64,000 bases of DNA from JAZKFT01 sp040386335 (GTDB taxonomy: Bacteria; Bacteroidota; Bacteroidia; Chitinophagales; Chitinophagaceae), in the NCBI GenBank assembly GCA_040386335.1, contig JAZKFT010000034.1, positions 12,089 through 76,088 on the forward strand, written 5' to 3'. The notes under the pieces are model-generated. The model was not told where the DNA came from. It saw only the letters and a list, made by a program, of their open reading frames with translations, and searched no databases. Shown here piece after piece: positions 33,289-41,522 of the stretch; positions within the stretch are counted from its first letter, which is position 1; each line of letters begins with the position of its first letter. A program made the position numbers and the translations under genes.

Positions 33289-33687
33289 ATGAACAAGAAA
33301 AACATTTTCGCCTGGGTGCTGCGGCTTATTGCTGCGGTTATTATGCTCCAAACATTGTATTTCAAATTCACGGGTCAGGAGGAATCCATTTATATTTTTA
33401 CCACCCTTGGTATAGAACCCTGGGGTCGAATTGGATCAGGCATTGCCGAACTTATAGCATCCCTTCTGATCCTTATTCCTCGTACTACCGTATATGGGGC
33501 GGTAATGGGGATGGGTATTATGGCGGGCGCCATATTCAGCCACCTTACAAAACTGGGCCTCGTAGTAATGAACGATGGCGGGCAACTGTTCATTTATGCA
33601 TTATTGGTGTTTTGCAGCTGCGCTGCACTGGTGTTCATTTTTAAGGAACAATTACTCCAGCTTATTAAAAAAACAAAAACTGCTTAA
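33289..33687 (+). CDS. DoxX family membrane protein
   Basis: 132 residues with four hydrophobic helices: FAWVLRLIAAVIMLQTLYFKFTGQEES, RIGSGIAELIASLLILIPRT, YGAVMGMGIMAGAIFSHL, LFIYALLVFCSCAALVFIF. The pattern K-F-T-G...E and GIAELIASL is typical of DoxX-type small membrane proteins, some of which take part in thiosulfate oxidation or redox stress. ATG at 33289 fits; the frame upstream overlaps the DM13 gene. Cotranscribed with neighbours (10 bp to the next gene). Confidence 0.88.
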   Translation: MNKKNIFAWVLRLIAAVIMLQTLYFKFTGQEESIYIFTTLGIEPWGRIGSGIAELIASLLILIPRTTVYGAVMGMGIMAGAIFSHLTKLGLVVMNDGGQLFIYALLVFCSCAALVFIFKEQLLQLIKKTKTA

Positions 33688-33697
33688 CCCCTGCCTT

Positions 33698-34426
33698 ATG
33701 AAAACAAAGCTCGTAGCATTTGTTGCAGCATTCGCGCTGGTGTCAGTTGTGAAAGCGCAACAAAAAGACAAATCGACTGTTAATCAGTTTGCAGATTTTA
33801 CCCTGGGTGTTGCCGGAGGACAGGGTTCTGTAGCTCTTGGCTATGTACATAACTGGAAACTTTTTAAGAAGCAAAAACTGGAGGCAGGGCTTGGGACAAG
33901 GTTTACCTCTTATTTTGGCAGCAATAAATATTACCGTACGGCTCCTGCAAAACTCACCAGTGGTAAAACAGGGCCAGGTGTCATTTTTTCGGACGATATT
34001 ATTCAAAATATTGACTCTGTGTTATTTCCAAAGGCGCAGGTAAACATGCTGAATCTCTCCATCAATTTCGGGTATCATGTGACATCCCGGTTTTCCCTTG
34101 GCTTGAATATTGATGCAATTGGTTTTTCTTTTGGGGGAAGCAAGAACGGAACCTATATAAATGGGAATGTGAGCAAACCGACGAGCGGCCAACCAACGGC
34201 ATTTAACCTGTTGCTGGTAAGTGATAATGACAAGGGTTCGCTTAATTCGGAATTATTTGCCCATTATGAATTCAATAAAAAATGGGGGGTAAAAATTGGT
34301 TTTGAGTTTCTTTTTGCAGAGTACAAAACGGTTACTGAAGTACAAACAACACCAGATGGACAAAAAAACGATCGATTTAGAAACAAAATTTCAGCATTGG
34401 CGTTGGGTATCACGTATCAACTTTAA
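33698..34426 (+). CDS. Outer-membrane beta-barrel-like protein
   Basis: 242 residues with a signal peptide (MKTKLVAFVAAFALVSVVKAQ). Alternating polar/hydrophobic strands with aromatic ends (VALGYVHNWKLFKKQKLEAGLGTRFTSYFG, NLSINFGYHVTSRFSLGLNIDAIGFSFG, WGVKIGFEFLFAEYKTV and final LALGITYQL) suggest an 8-12-stranded outer-membrane barrel. I do not recognise a named family. It is in the string after DoxX (10 bp) and before YceI (22 bp). Confidence 0.8.
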   Translation: MKTKLVAFVAAFALVSVVKAQQKDKSTVNQFADFTLGVAGGQGSVALGYVHNWKLFKKQKLEAGLGTRFTSYFGSNKYYRTAPAKLTSGKTGPGVIFSDDIIQNIDSVLFPKAQVNMLNLSINFGYHVTSRFSLGLNIDAIGFSFGGSKNGTYINGNVSKPTSGQPTAFNLLLVSDNDKGSLNSELFAHYEFNKKWGVKIGFEFLFAEYKTVTEVQTTPDGQKNDRFRNKISALALGITYQL

Positions 34427-34448
34427 TGTTCAGCGTTTAAAAACCGAC

Positions 34449-35006
34449 ATGACCAAACAGATCAAACAGATGAAAAGACAAGCATTCATTTTTTTAGCGG
34501 TATTGATTACCGTTACATGCCATGCACAGCATAATTTGACACCTGTTGACGCGGGTAGTAAGGTAAATTTTGTTATTAAGAATTTCGGTCTCAATACAAA
34601 CGGAAGTTTTACCGGGCTGAAAGGCAGCATCAGTTACAATCCTGCAAACGTTAATGCCACTGTTTTTAATGTTACCGTAGATGCAAATACCATTAACACC
34701 GATAATAAAAAAAGAGATGCCCATTTGCGTAAAGATGAATATTTTGACGCCGAAAAATTCCCGGTATTGCTTTTTAAGAGCACCAAAGTGAGCGCTGGTT
34801 CAGATGGCTCCCTTATGGCAGAAGGCACCATGACCATCAAAGGGGTGAGTAAAAAAATCTCCTTTCCTTTTAAAGTCTCTGTTCTAAGTGTCGGATACCT
34901 GTTCCAGGGCTCATTCGAACTTAACCGAAGGGATTTTGGGGTTGGTGGCAGCAGTGCAGTAATGGCGGACAATTTAAAAGTCTCACTTTCGGTTTTTGCA
35001 AAATAA
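34449..35006 (+). CDS. YceI family protein
   Basis: 185 residues from ATG at 34449; the ATG at 34470 (MKRQAFIFLAVLITVTCHAQ) would start the signal peptide more directly. YceI lipocalin-like domain: PVDAGSKVNFVIKNFGLNTNGSFTGLKGSISY, RDAHLRKDEYFDAEKFPVLLFKSTKV, GTMTIKGVSKKISFPF, and SFELNRRDFGVGGSSAVMADNLKVSLSVFA. YceI proteins bind isoprenoid chains such as quinones (structure-based knowledge). In this string it could carry a redox-active lipid; that is inference. Confidence 0.93.
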   Translation: MTKQIKQMKRQAFIFLAVLITVTCHAQHNLTPVDAGSKVNFVIKNFGLNTNGSFTGLKGSISYNPANVNATVFNVTVDANTINTDNKKRDAHLRKDEYFDAEKFPVLLFKSTKVSAGSDGSLMAEGTMTIKGVSKKISFPFKVSVLSVGYLFQGSFELNRRDFGVGGSSAVMADNLKVSLSVFAK

Positions 35007-35036
35007 TTTTTTTCTATCAACGATATACTATTGCTT

Positions 35037-35537
35037 ATGCTATTACAAAAATCGGTACAGCGCGTTGCAAGCCAATTGTGTGAATTACTGAAGGAATTAT
35101 CCTGTGAAGAATACCGGCTACCTTCTGCTGTGCTAAATGGAGCTACTATCGGGCAGCATGTGCGTCATATAGCCGAACTTTTTCAATGCCTGTTAGCCGG
35201 CTACGAAACCGGGATTGTAAATTATGACAACAGGAACCGTGACCCTGCTATCGAAACCAACCGAATATTTGCCCATGAATTACTCTTAAAAATTGCAGAC
35301 AATCTCGAACTGGACAACCGGAGCATGATGCTTCATTCTGTTTACGACGAGGCAGGGGGCGAAGTGATTGCCGTAGAAACCAATTTTTACAGGGAAGTAG
35401 TTTATAACCTCGAACACACTATTCACCATATGGCATTGATCCGCATTGGTGTGCAGAATATTTCCGGCATTCAATTGGAAGAAACATTTGGTGTGGCCCC
35501 ATCAACCATTCAATACAGGAAAGCATGTGCACAGTAA
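35037..35537 (+). CDS. DinB family protein
   Basis: 166 residues from the ATG at 35037 (a TTG two codons upstream exists). Four-helix DinB pattern with histidines in IGQHVRHIAELFQ (about 40-52) and VYNLEHTIHHMALIRIG (about 123-139). The hydrolase or transferase substrate is unknown. The end overlaps the next gene by 13 bp. This is the second DinB protein of the window, only distantly similar to the one at 22630. Confidence 0.87.
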   Translation: MLLQKSVQRVASQLCELLKELSCEEYRLPSAVLNGATIGQHVRHIAELFQCLLAGYETGIVNYDNRNRDPAIETNRIFAHELLLKIADNLELDNRSMMLHSVYDEAGGEVIAVETNFYREVVYNLEHTIHHMALIRIGVQNISGIQLEETFGVAPSTIQYRKACAQ

Positions 35538-36247
35538 CATATATACCCTCGGCCAAAGGCTTTTATCTAACCAGCAACCGGGATGAACGGCATACAAGAA
35601 TGCCTGCGCTTATGCCGGCGGTAGATAAAGCACATGGGATAAAATTAATTTACCCGAAAGACGCGACAGCCTCGGGCACATGGATAGCCCTCAAGGAAAC
35701 CGGCGATGCCATCTGCCTCCTAAACGGAGCATTTGAGGCACATGTACCCCAACCGCCTTACAGCAGGAGTCGCGGATTGGTCGTGTTGGATATAGTTTCA
35801 CAAAGCAATATGACAGATGGGTTTAATAATGCCGATTTGTACAAAATAGAGCCATTTACGCTGGTAATAGTGGAGCAACAGAAATTGTATGAATGCCGGT
35901 GGGATGGTTCACAGAAATTCTTTTTACAGCTGAATGGAAATCAATCTCATATCTGGTCGTCCTCCACTTTGTACCCCTTAGCCACAAGACTCAGGCGAAA
36001 GCAGTGGTTTGATGTTTGGCAAACTTCAATACAATATCCGTCGCCCACGGATATTTTTAGTTTCCATTTACAAACCGGCGATGGTGATCCGCATAACGAC
36101 CTGGTGATGAACCGCGGCAACGAAACATTTACGGTAAGTGTAACCGGCATATCGGTTATTGATGGCAACATGAATATGCAGTATTTTGACCTTTTGAAAA
36201 ATGAGATTACAAACATTGCCTTTGACAACAAGCTACAGCGTTGCTAA
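35525..36247 (+). CDS. NRDE/TANGO2 family protein
   Basis: 240 residues with the family N-terminus MCTVTYIPSAKGFYLTSNRDE, including the Cys2 and NRDE motif that names the family, and GTWIALKETGDAICLLNGAF. TANGO2-like proteins are linked to haem transport in animals and bacteria in recent work (family knowledge); the bacterial role is still unsettled. Overlaps DinB by 13 bp and the next ATP-grasp frame by 47 bp. Confidence 0.9.
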   Translation: MCTVTYIPSAKGFYLTSNRDERHTRMPALMPAVDKAHGIKLIYPKDATASGTWIALKETGDAICLLNGAFEAHVPQPPYSRSRGLVVLDIVSQSNMTDGFNNADLYKIEPFTLVIVEQQKLYECRWDGSQKFFLQLNGNQSHIWSSSTLYPLATRLRRKQWFDVWQTSIQYPSPTDIFSFHLQTGDGDPHNDLVMNRGNETFTVSVTGISVIDGNMNMQYFDLLKNEITNIAFDNKLQRC

Positions 36248-37325
36248 AGAAAAAAAACGCCCCCGTTTTTTAAGAACAAAATTTTTTATCCGCCTGCTGC
36301 ATTGGGAGTATTGGCCAACAAATGTGGTATATGCACCTATTATCTTATACTGGTTATGGTTATGTGCCAAAGCAAGATCCTTTTTTTTCTTTTCAGCCAG
36401 TAACCCTACCATAGAATATGGCGGACTGACCATGGAATCGAAGTTTGATATTTATAATCTTGTTCCAAAAAAATTTCAACCTAAAACCATACTTGTTGTA
36501 CCCGGGCAAAGTCCGGAGACTATCATATCAGCGATTACTGAAGCGGGGTTTCAATACCCATTGTTTGTGAAGCCCGATGTGGGAGGTAAAGGTTTGGCTG
36601 TAAAAAAAACCGACAATGAAAATGACTTGGTAAATTACCTGGTGCAGTTTAATGTACCCATGCTAGTGCAGGAGGCTATTCCTTTCAAAGAAGAAGCAGG
36701 TATTTTTTATTATCGACTTCCCGGCAGCAGTGCTGGCAAAATTTCAGGTATTGTAATGAAAGATTATCTAACCGTCACAGGCGACGGTGTATCTACGATC
36801 TATGAATTACTAATGCAAAATGCCCGTTATATTTTACAGATCCCTGCCCTTAAACAAATGATGGGTGCAGAGATGTTGAATGTATTAACGGATGGCGAGG
36901 TGAAGGTTTTGGTACCAGTAGGTAACCACGCCAGGGGCTCAAAATTCATAGATGCTACCAGGCTGGTAAATGAAGAACTGGAGAAAACAATTGACAGCAT
37001 TTGCCAGCAGATACCCGGTTTTTATTTTGGCAGGATGGACATCAAATTCAACAGTATTGAAGAACTTCAGCAAGGCAAAAACTTTAGTATTATTGAACTA
37101 AATGGCGCCGGCAGTGAACCTACTCATATGTACGATCCCGCACATTCTATCTTTTTTGCCTGGAAAGAAATTATCCGACACTGGAAGATTATGTACAAAG
37201 TAAGCACCCTTAATCATCGGCAGGGTATTCCATACATGAGTTATAAAGCCGGCAGAAAAATGTTTAGGGACGAGAAGGAATATTTTAAGTACATGAATGA
37301 AGTACTGGAAAAAGGTTCAAGATAG
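36201..37325 (+). CDS. ATP-grasp enzyme (D-Ala-D-Ala ligase-like)
   Basis: 374 residues. N-terminal hydrophobic segment (LLHWEYWPTNVVYAPIILYWLWLCAKARSFFFF), then a region with FVKPDVGGKGLAVKK (ATP-binding loop) and the metal-binding IIELNGAGSEPTHMYDP (about 303-320). This is the D-alanine-ligase/ATP-grasp fold; members of this Bacteroidota group are annotated as D-Ala-D-Ala ligase-related but lack obvious substrate definition. The start is uncertain: ATG at 36201 overlaps the NRDE gene by 47 bp; TTG codons at 36216 and 36222 are alternatives. Last gene of the string. Confidence 0.8.
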   Translation: MRLQTLPLTTSYSVAKEKKRPRFLRTKFFIRLLHWEYWPTNVVYAPIILYWLWLCAKARSFFFFSASNPTIEYGGLTMESKFDIYNLVPKKFQPKTILVVPGQSPETIISAITEAGFQYPLFVKPDVGGKGLAVKKTDNENDLVNYLVQFNVPMLVQEAIPFKEEAGIFYYRLPGSSAGKISGIVMKDYLTVTGDGVSTIYELLMQNARYILQIPALKQMMGAEMLNVLTDGEVKVLVPVGNHARGSKFIDATRLVNEELEKTIDSICQQIPGFYFGRMDIKFNSIEELQQGKNFSIIELNGAGSEPTHMYDPAHSIFFAWKEIIRHWKIMYKVSTLNHRQGIPYMSYKAGRKMFRDEKEYFKYMNEVLEKGSR

Positions 37326-37327
37326 CA

Positions 37328-37395
37328 GGGTGCAAGGTTCAAGCAACAAGCATCAAGGTCCAAGCATCAAGTATCGAGTTACAAGTCGCAAGAAA
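37328..37395. repeat. CAAGCATCAAG word repeat after the ATP-grasp gene
   Basis: Tandem words GTTCAAGC, AACAAGCATCAAGG, TCCAAGCATCAAG and CAAGTCGCAAG fill the space between two convergent genes. The same family (GGTTCAAGGATCAAGG) occurs inside the deacetylase gene at 47451-47510. Confidence 0.7.
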
Positions 37396-37410
37396 CATGA
37401 CTTTGACCCT

Positions 37411-38550
37411 TTAAAATGGCTTCCCATGTGTACTCTTAATCACCATTCGGGCCAGTATAGGTAAGGCTTTCATCGTTTTAAAGAACAATGATGTGGAGGT
37501 GTTACCGCCGAAAATACGTTGCACATTCCTTCCCATCCAAAGGCGTTTACTGAATTGCTGTTTCCAGGAGGCGGCATATTGATTTTCCATTTGTTCCCGG
37601 GTTATCTTTTTTTGTAAGAACAAAAGAACGGATTCGTATGCCAATTTACTTCCATGCATGGCCATGCTCATTCCATTACCACACAGTGGCGTTATCATTC
37701 CTGCAGCATCGCCTATCATCAGGATGTGGCTTTCTACCTGTTGCTTTTTATCAAAACTTATTTGCGAAATGGCCAATGGCTCTTTATACAAAAATTCAGC
37801 ATTGGAAAATATGTCCTTTAGCAGCGGGTTTTGTTGCAATATTTCCTGCTCCATCTGTGAAATGGAATTGTTGCATCGCTTAAGGTTTTGAGCTGTGGTA
37901 AGGTAGCAGAGACAGTACCTGTCGTCTTCAATTTTAGAAATGCCACAATAGCCATTATTGAAATTATGCAGCGCAATCGTATCCATAGGGTGCGAATACC
38001 GGATATGGTATTTGATGCCGATATAGTTGTTCAGCTTATTGGCTTTTTGCTGCACAAATGGACGGTTCCATTTTACATCGAGGTTACTCCGTTTGCCAAA
38101 GCTGCCGGCAGCAATGGCAGCGGTAAAATTTCCGGCGGATGACATTATTTGGAAAACGCCATTTTTAAAAAGGACATCAGTAACCCTTGTACCGGTTAAG
38201 ACCGTTACACCCTTTTTCAGGGCTGCCTGGTATAGCGCTTCGTCCAGTTTGTAGCGGCTGATGCCAAAGCCTCCCAACGGCAGATCAAAATTGTACAATC
38301 CGCCTTTGATATCCGACACCTGGAACTTTTTGATAACGGGCAATTGCCAGTCAGACAACGGGATGCCGAGCCGTTCCAGGAAACCCCAGCTTTCGAGGCT
38401 GATGTATTCGCCACATACCTTATGAAAAGGGTATTGCTCTTTTTCAAACAGCAGTACACTATAACCGGCATCGGTTAACTGAATAGACAAGCCAAGCCCG
38501 GCCAGGCCACCGCCAACTATGGCTACATCATATAATTTTGATTGCTCCAC
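37411..38550 (-). CDS. FAD-dependent oxidoreductase, geranylgeranyl-reductase type (type III PKS cluster)
   Basis: 379 residues with an N-terminal FAD-binding GGGLAG motif (about 13-18), the conserved KVCGEYISLESWGFLERLG segment (about 44-62) and the second FAD motif IGDAAGMITPLCGNGMSMAMHGS (about 279-301). This places it with the geranylgeranyl-reductase/monooxygenase family. In Streptomyces a flavoprotein (SrsC) hydroxylates type III PKS products; alternatively it reduces prenyl double bonds. GTG start at 38550. It lies 178 bp downstream of the methyltransferase gene; a palindromic repeat occupies the gap. Confidence 0.92.
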   Translation of the reverse strand: MEQSKLYDVAIVGGGLAGLGLSIQLTDAGYSVLLFEKEQYPFHKVCGEYISLESWGFLERLGIPLSDWQLPVIKKFQVSDIKGGLYNFDLPLGGFGISRYKLDEALYQAALKKGVTVLTGTRVTDVLFKNGVFQIMSSAGNFTAAIAAGSFGKRSNLDVKWNRPFVQQKANKLNNYIGIKYHIRYSHPMDTIALHNFNNGYCGISKIEDDRYCLCYLTTAQNLKRCNNSISQMEQEILQQNPLLKDIFSNAEFLYKEPLAISQISFDKKQQVESHILMIGDAAGMITPLCGNGMSMAMHGSKLAYESVLLFLQKKITREQMENQYAASWKQQFSKRLWMGRNVQRIFGGNTSTSLFFKTMKALPILARMVIKSTHGKPF

Positions 38551-38565
38551 TAAATTTTATTAAAA

Positions 38566-38573
38566 CAAAAATA
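38566..38573 (-). promoter_or_regulatory. Possible -7 box before the FAD oxidoreductase gene
   Basis: TATTTTTG on the minus strand, 15 bp upstream of the GTG start and just downstream of the palindromic repeat. No matching -33 box. Confidence 0.3.
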
Positions 38574-38580
38574 AGTGAAC

Positions 38581-38717
38581 CGTCATTGCGGGGAGGGGTT
38601 CGCGACGTGGCAATCCCCAGGAATTTATAAAGACGGGTTTCATTATTATACAAATTTGACAACAGTCTCATGGGGATTGCCACGGGCAATCCCGGACGTC
38701 CGGGACTCACAATGACG
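38581..38717. repeat. Foldback (MITE-like) repeat, copy A
   Basis: 137 bp bounded by terminal inverted repeats CGTCATTG/CAATGACG. Inside, CGTGGCAATCCCCA (38606-38619) is the exact reverse complement of 38671-38684. A diverged relative with the same layout lies at 48361-48485. No transposase is present; the family CGTCATTG...CGTGGCAATCCCC looks like a non-autonomous dispersed element. It sits 11 bp after the methyltransferase stop codon and splits the PKS operon. Confidence 0.8.
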
Positions 38718-38728
38718 ATCTATAATTT

Positions 38729-39424
38729 TCAGCCACTCTTACAAGTTATCAAATACCTGAAAGCCCATTTCCAGCCAATCTTATAATTGGTTATCCCGGC
38801 ATTGGCAAAAATTTCACGCCATTCATTCTTATTAAATCCTCTTGCCACACTTAATGGAGCGTCATTCTTTACAAGATAACTTTTAGAAAATAAGCGGGTC
38901 AGCATTTTAATGGAATAATAGGCGAGCCAATGTCGTTGCAGATCATTTATAAAAAACCCTATGTGGCTGTTTTCTTTCATCCACTGCAACTGTACTACCA
39001 ATTCTTCATGGGTAAAATGATGGCAGAAAAGACTCGAAAAAACAATGTCTGGCCTGGATGTAAAAACAACTTTAGCATAATCGCTTACGATCCATGTGGT
39101 ATGTTGCTGCAGGGGTTGCCTTGTAGCTGCAAAGTCAATGCAGCTTTGCTTGATATCAATGCCTGTAAATGTAACTGCAATATTTTTTTTATTACAATAC
39201 TTCAGCAGGGCTAGCAGATTGTCCCCTCCCCCACAACCAATTTCACAAATGTGGATTTGCTTCCTGTCACCCACCAATTCAGCCAGCCCTATGATGCTGA
39301 TGCCGTGACCACCTAACCGGGTGTTTATAAAATCCAACTCCTCCATATTCCGCCTGATATCTTCAAAAGGAATATTGTCAGCATCTAATAATTCCTTTTG
39401 GTATGAACGGGTTTTAAAGGTCAT
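38729..39424 (-). CDS. SAM-dependent methyltransferase of the type III PKS cluster
   Basis: 231 residues from the ATG at 39424, which overlaps the PKS stop (ATGA). Class I methyltransferase: motif I ICEIGCGGGDNLLALL (about 59-74), TFTGIDI (motif II), SSLFCHHF and DLQRHWLAYYSIKMLTRL. An upstream open frame exists but is the antisense of the PKS gene. In the Streptomyces griseus srsABC cluster a methyltransferase (SrsB) acts on the alkylresorcinol made by the PKS; here the analogous role is inferred from position. Confidence 0.9.
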   Translation of the reverse strand: MTFKTRSYQKELLDADNIPFEDIRRNMEELDFINTRLGGHGISIIGLAELVGDRKQIHICEIGCGGGDNLLALLKYCNKKNIAVTFTGIDIKQSCIDFAATRQPLQQHTTWIVSDYAKVVFTSRPDIVFSSLFCHHFTHEELVVQLQWMKENSHIGFFINDLQRHWLAYYSIKMLTRLFSKSYLVKNDAPLSVARGFNKNEWREIFANAGITNYKIGWKWAFRYLITCKSG

Positions 39425-40509
39425 TCTTTCACCGCAATAAATGTTTCCATGGTAAGGCCGGGGCCAAATGCTGCACCAAATATATTTGCTTTTGCATCGT
39501 CTGTTTCCAGGGCTTCTATCATATTTTTCAGCACGAATAAAATAGTAGCGGAAGACATATTTCCATAGTCTGCCAACACTGATCTTGAATAGCGCATCTG
39601 GTCGTCCTTCAGCTGCATTTGTTTTTGTATTGCTTCGAGGATAGTCTTGCCGCCGGGATGCAGACACCAGTGGGAAATATCCCCGACTGACAGATGATGT
39701 TGCGCCAGCGCATTTTCAACCAATGCGGCAATATCAGCCTGGATCAGTTGTGGTACATAGCTGCTGAGCGTCATCAAAAAGCCTTTGCTGCTTAGCTTCC
39801 AACTCATGTCGTTCTTGCCTTTAAAATCTACCTGCGAATAAAAGCCCTTTAATTTCAGCGCCTTCCCCGTTGTAGCTTTATTGGAGATCAGTATGGCAGC
39901 CGCGCCATCCGCAAACAGTAAGCTACTGGCGGCATTATCCAGGTTATACTCTTTTTGAAAATGAAGGGTGCATAGTTCTACGCATACGATCATCACATTG
40001 GCTTTTGTTGTGCTATTGCAGATCATATCAGCCATTTTCATGGCATGGATGGCTGCATAGCAACCCATAAAGTTTACAGAGGTGCGAAATATATCAGGGG
40101 CCAGGCCCATTGCTTCTACCAGTTCCAGGTCAAGGCCCGGGGCACTCATGCCGGTGCAGCTTACCGTTATCAAATGCGAGATATCACTGGATTTCATCTT
40201 GCCGTTCAGGCAGCTATTAATTGCGTTAACAGCCAGCGGCAGGGCATGCTGTTGAAACATATCCATCCGTTGGTCGATGTTGGGAAAAGGAGCCTGTGCA
40301 TTGTCTGGAATAAAAGTCCGTTCTTCCACATTACTGAAATCGGGTACTACGGAATAGCGGGTTTTGATATCGCTGCGGTGATACAAAAAAGCCAGCTTTC
40401 TTTTATCGGCTTCATTCAACTGGTAAGCCTCCTGCATGAAGGTGAGGATGTCTTTTTGCTGATGGCAATATTGCGGAACAGCAGTAGCTATGGAAATAAT
40501 GTCAGCCAA
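39421..40509 (-). CDS. Type III polyketide synthase (chalcone synthase-like)
   Basis: 362 residues with a complete thiolase-fold catalytic triad: C150 (VNFMGCYAAIHAM), H284 (WCLHPGGKTILEAI) and N317 (YGNMSSATI), corresponding to the Cys-His-Asn of CHS-type synthases. It would extend an acyl-CoA starter with malonyl-CoA units and cyclise the chain to a resorcinol, pyrone or similar ring. The product is not predictable from sequence alone. TTG start at 40509 overlaps the UbiA stop by 8 bp; the stop overlaps the methyltransferase start by 4 bp, so three genes are translationally coupled. Confidence 0.96.
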   Translation of the reverse strand: MADIISIATAVPQYCHQQKDILTFMQEAYQLNEADKRKLAFLYHRSDIKTRYSVVPDFSNVEERTFIPDNAQAPFPNIDQRMDMFQQHALPLAVNAINSCLNGKMKSSDISHLITVSCTGMSAPGLDLELVEAMGLAPDIFRTSVNFMGCYAAIHAMKMADMICNSTTKANVMIVCVELCTLHFQKEYNLDNAASSLLFADGAAAILISNKATTGKALKLKGFYSQVDFKGKNDMSWKLSSKGFLMTLSSYVPQLIQADIAALVENALAQHHLSVGDISHWCLHPGGKTILEAIQKQMQLKDDQMRYSRSVLADYGNMSSATILFVLKNMIEALETDDAKANIFGAAFGPGLTMETFIAVKE

Positions 40510-41365
40510 ATTGATGAAGCATTAATAAGGTGATAAAAGCAAGGCTGGTACAGGTGCCTGCCAGCCAATTCATTTGCATGGTATGTTTAAAATCAGCGGC
40601 CTTTTCGTCTTTCCAAACTTTAATTATCCAACGCATAAAAGTTACGATTACCGGTATAAAACAGATTTGCAGTATGCCAAAATGCAATAATTTATTTTGC
40701 TGCCTGAAATATACAAAAAGCACAGAAAACGCTATTGCATACATAATGCCACAAAAGACAAATGTGCCACGTTTGCCTAGCAGTATACTGATGGTTTTGA
40801 CGCCGTCTTTTACATCGGCATCGTGCTGATATACCTGCGTAATCGGGTAAAACCCGCCAATTAGAAAGCCTGCGGCCACCATTCCCTGCCAGGGCACTGC
40901 GGTAGCAAAATTTTGGTCACTGCCATGACATACCATCCAAAAAACAAGCGTACCCTGGTTAAGGATTACCGTTAAATACCCCAAAATGGGGAAACGCTTG
41001 AGCCTTACACCACGGTAACTGTAGAGCCTGGAAAACATAATGTACACTATCATGGCCAGGGCAAACCACTTTGAGATCAGCAATGATAAAAATGCTGCGA
41101 GCAGATCCATAATCACGGTTGCAAAAAATAGCTGCCTCGTAGGTTGCATCGGGTTGGCTATGCCTCCAATACTCGTTTCATCGCGATCCATATAACTGTT
41201 GTAGCCATTGCTACTGGGATACAACAACAGGTGAAGTAGAAAAAAAATAAGAAATGCCCTGCCCCAGTGAATATGCTCCACAAAACTGAGAGCAAACCAA
41301 TATACCGGCATAAGAAAATAAGAGAACGGAAAACGAAGCAGTTGTATGGTGGATTTTTGAAGCAA
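40502..41365 (-). CDS. UbiA-family prenyltransferase of the type III PKS cluster
   Basis: 287 residues from the TTG at 41365 (L-L-Q-K-S-T-I-Q-L-L-R-F); a longer frame to 41407 has a weak leader. Eight or nine membrane helices. Both UbiA acidic motifs are present: NGYNSYMDRDETS (about 53-65) and a second YQHDADVKDGVKTI (about 180-193), which bind the Mg-prenyl diphosphate. The enzyme would attach an isoprenoid chain to an aromatic or other acceptor. Its position at the head of the PKS operon suggests the PKS product as acceptor (inference). The start is uncertain. Confidence 0.9.
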   Translation of the reverse strand: MLQKSTIQLLRFPFSYFLMPVYWFALSFVEHIHWGRAFLIFFLLHLLLYPSSNGYNSYMDRDETSIGGIANPMQPTRQLFFATVIMDLLAAFLSLLISKWFALAMIVYIMFSRLYSYRGVRLKRFPILGYLTVILNQGTLVFWMVCHGSDQNFATAVPWQGMVAAGFLIGGFYPITQVYQHDADVKDGVKTISILLGKRGTFVFCGIMYAIAFSVLFVYFRQQNKLLHFGILQICFIPVIVTFMRWIIKVWKDEKAADFKHTMQMNWLAGTCTSLAFITLLMLHQFG

Positions 41366-41522
41366 ACAGGAATGGTTAAGGCTTAAAGCTAAGCAGGCAC
41401 ATAACAAATGTCTCCGGCTTGCTTACTTACATAGTTACGTTTTTTCTGTTGCAATATCTCAAAAAGAAAGCCAGCTTGTTCCAATGTTGCGCCTATCCTA
41501 TTTTCACCATAAATTGTGTGGT

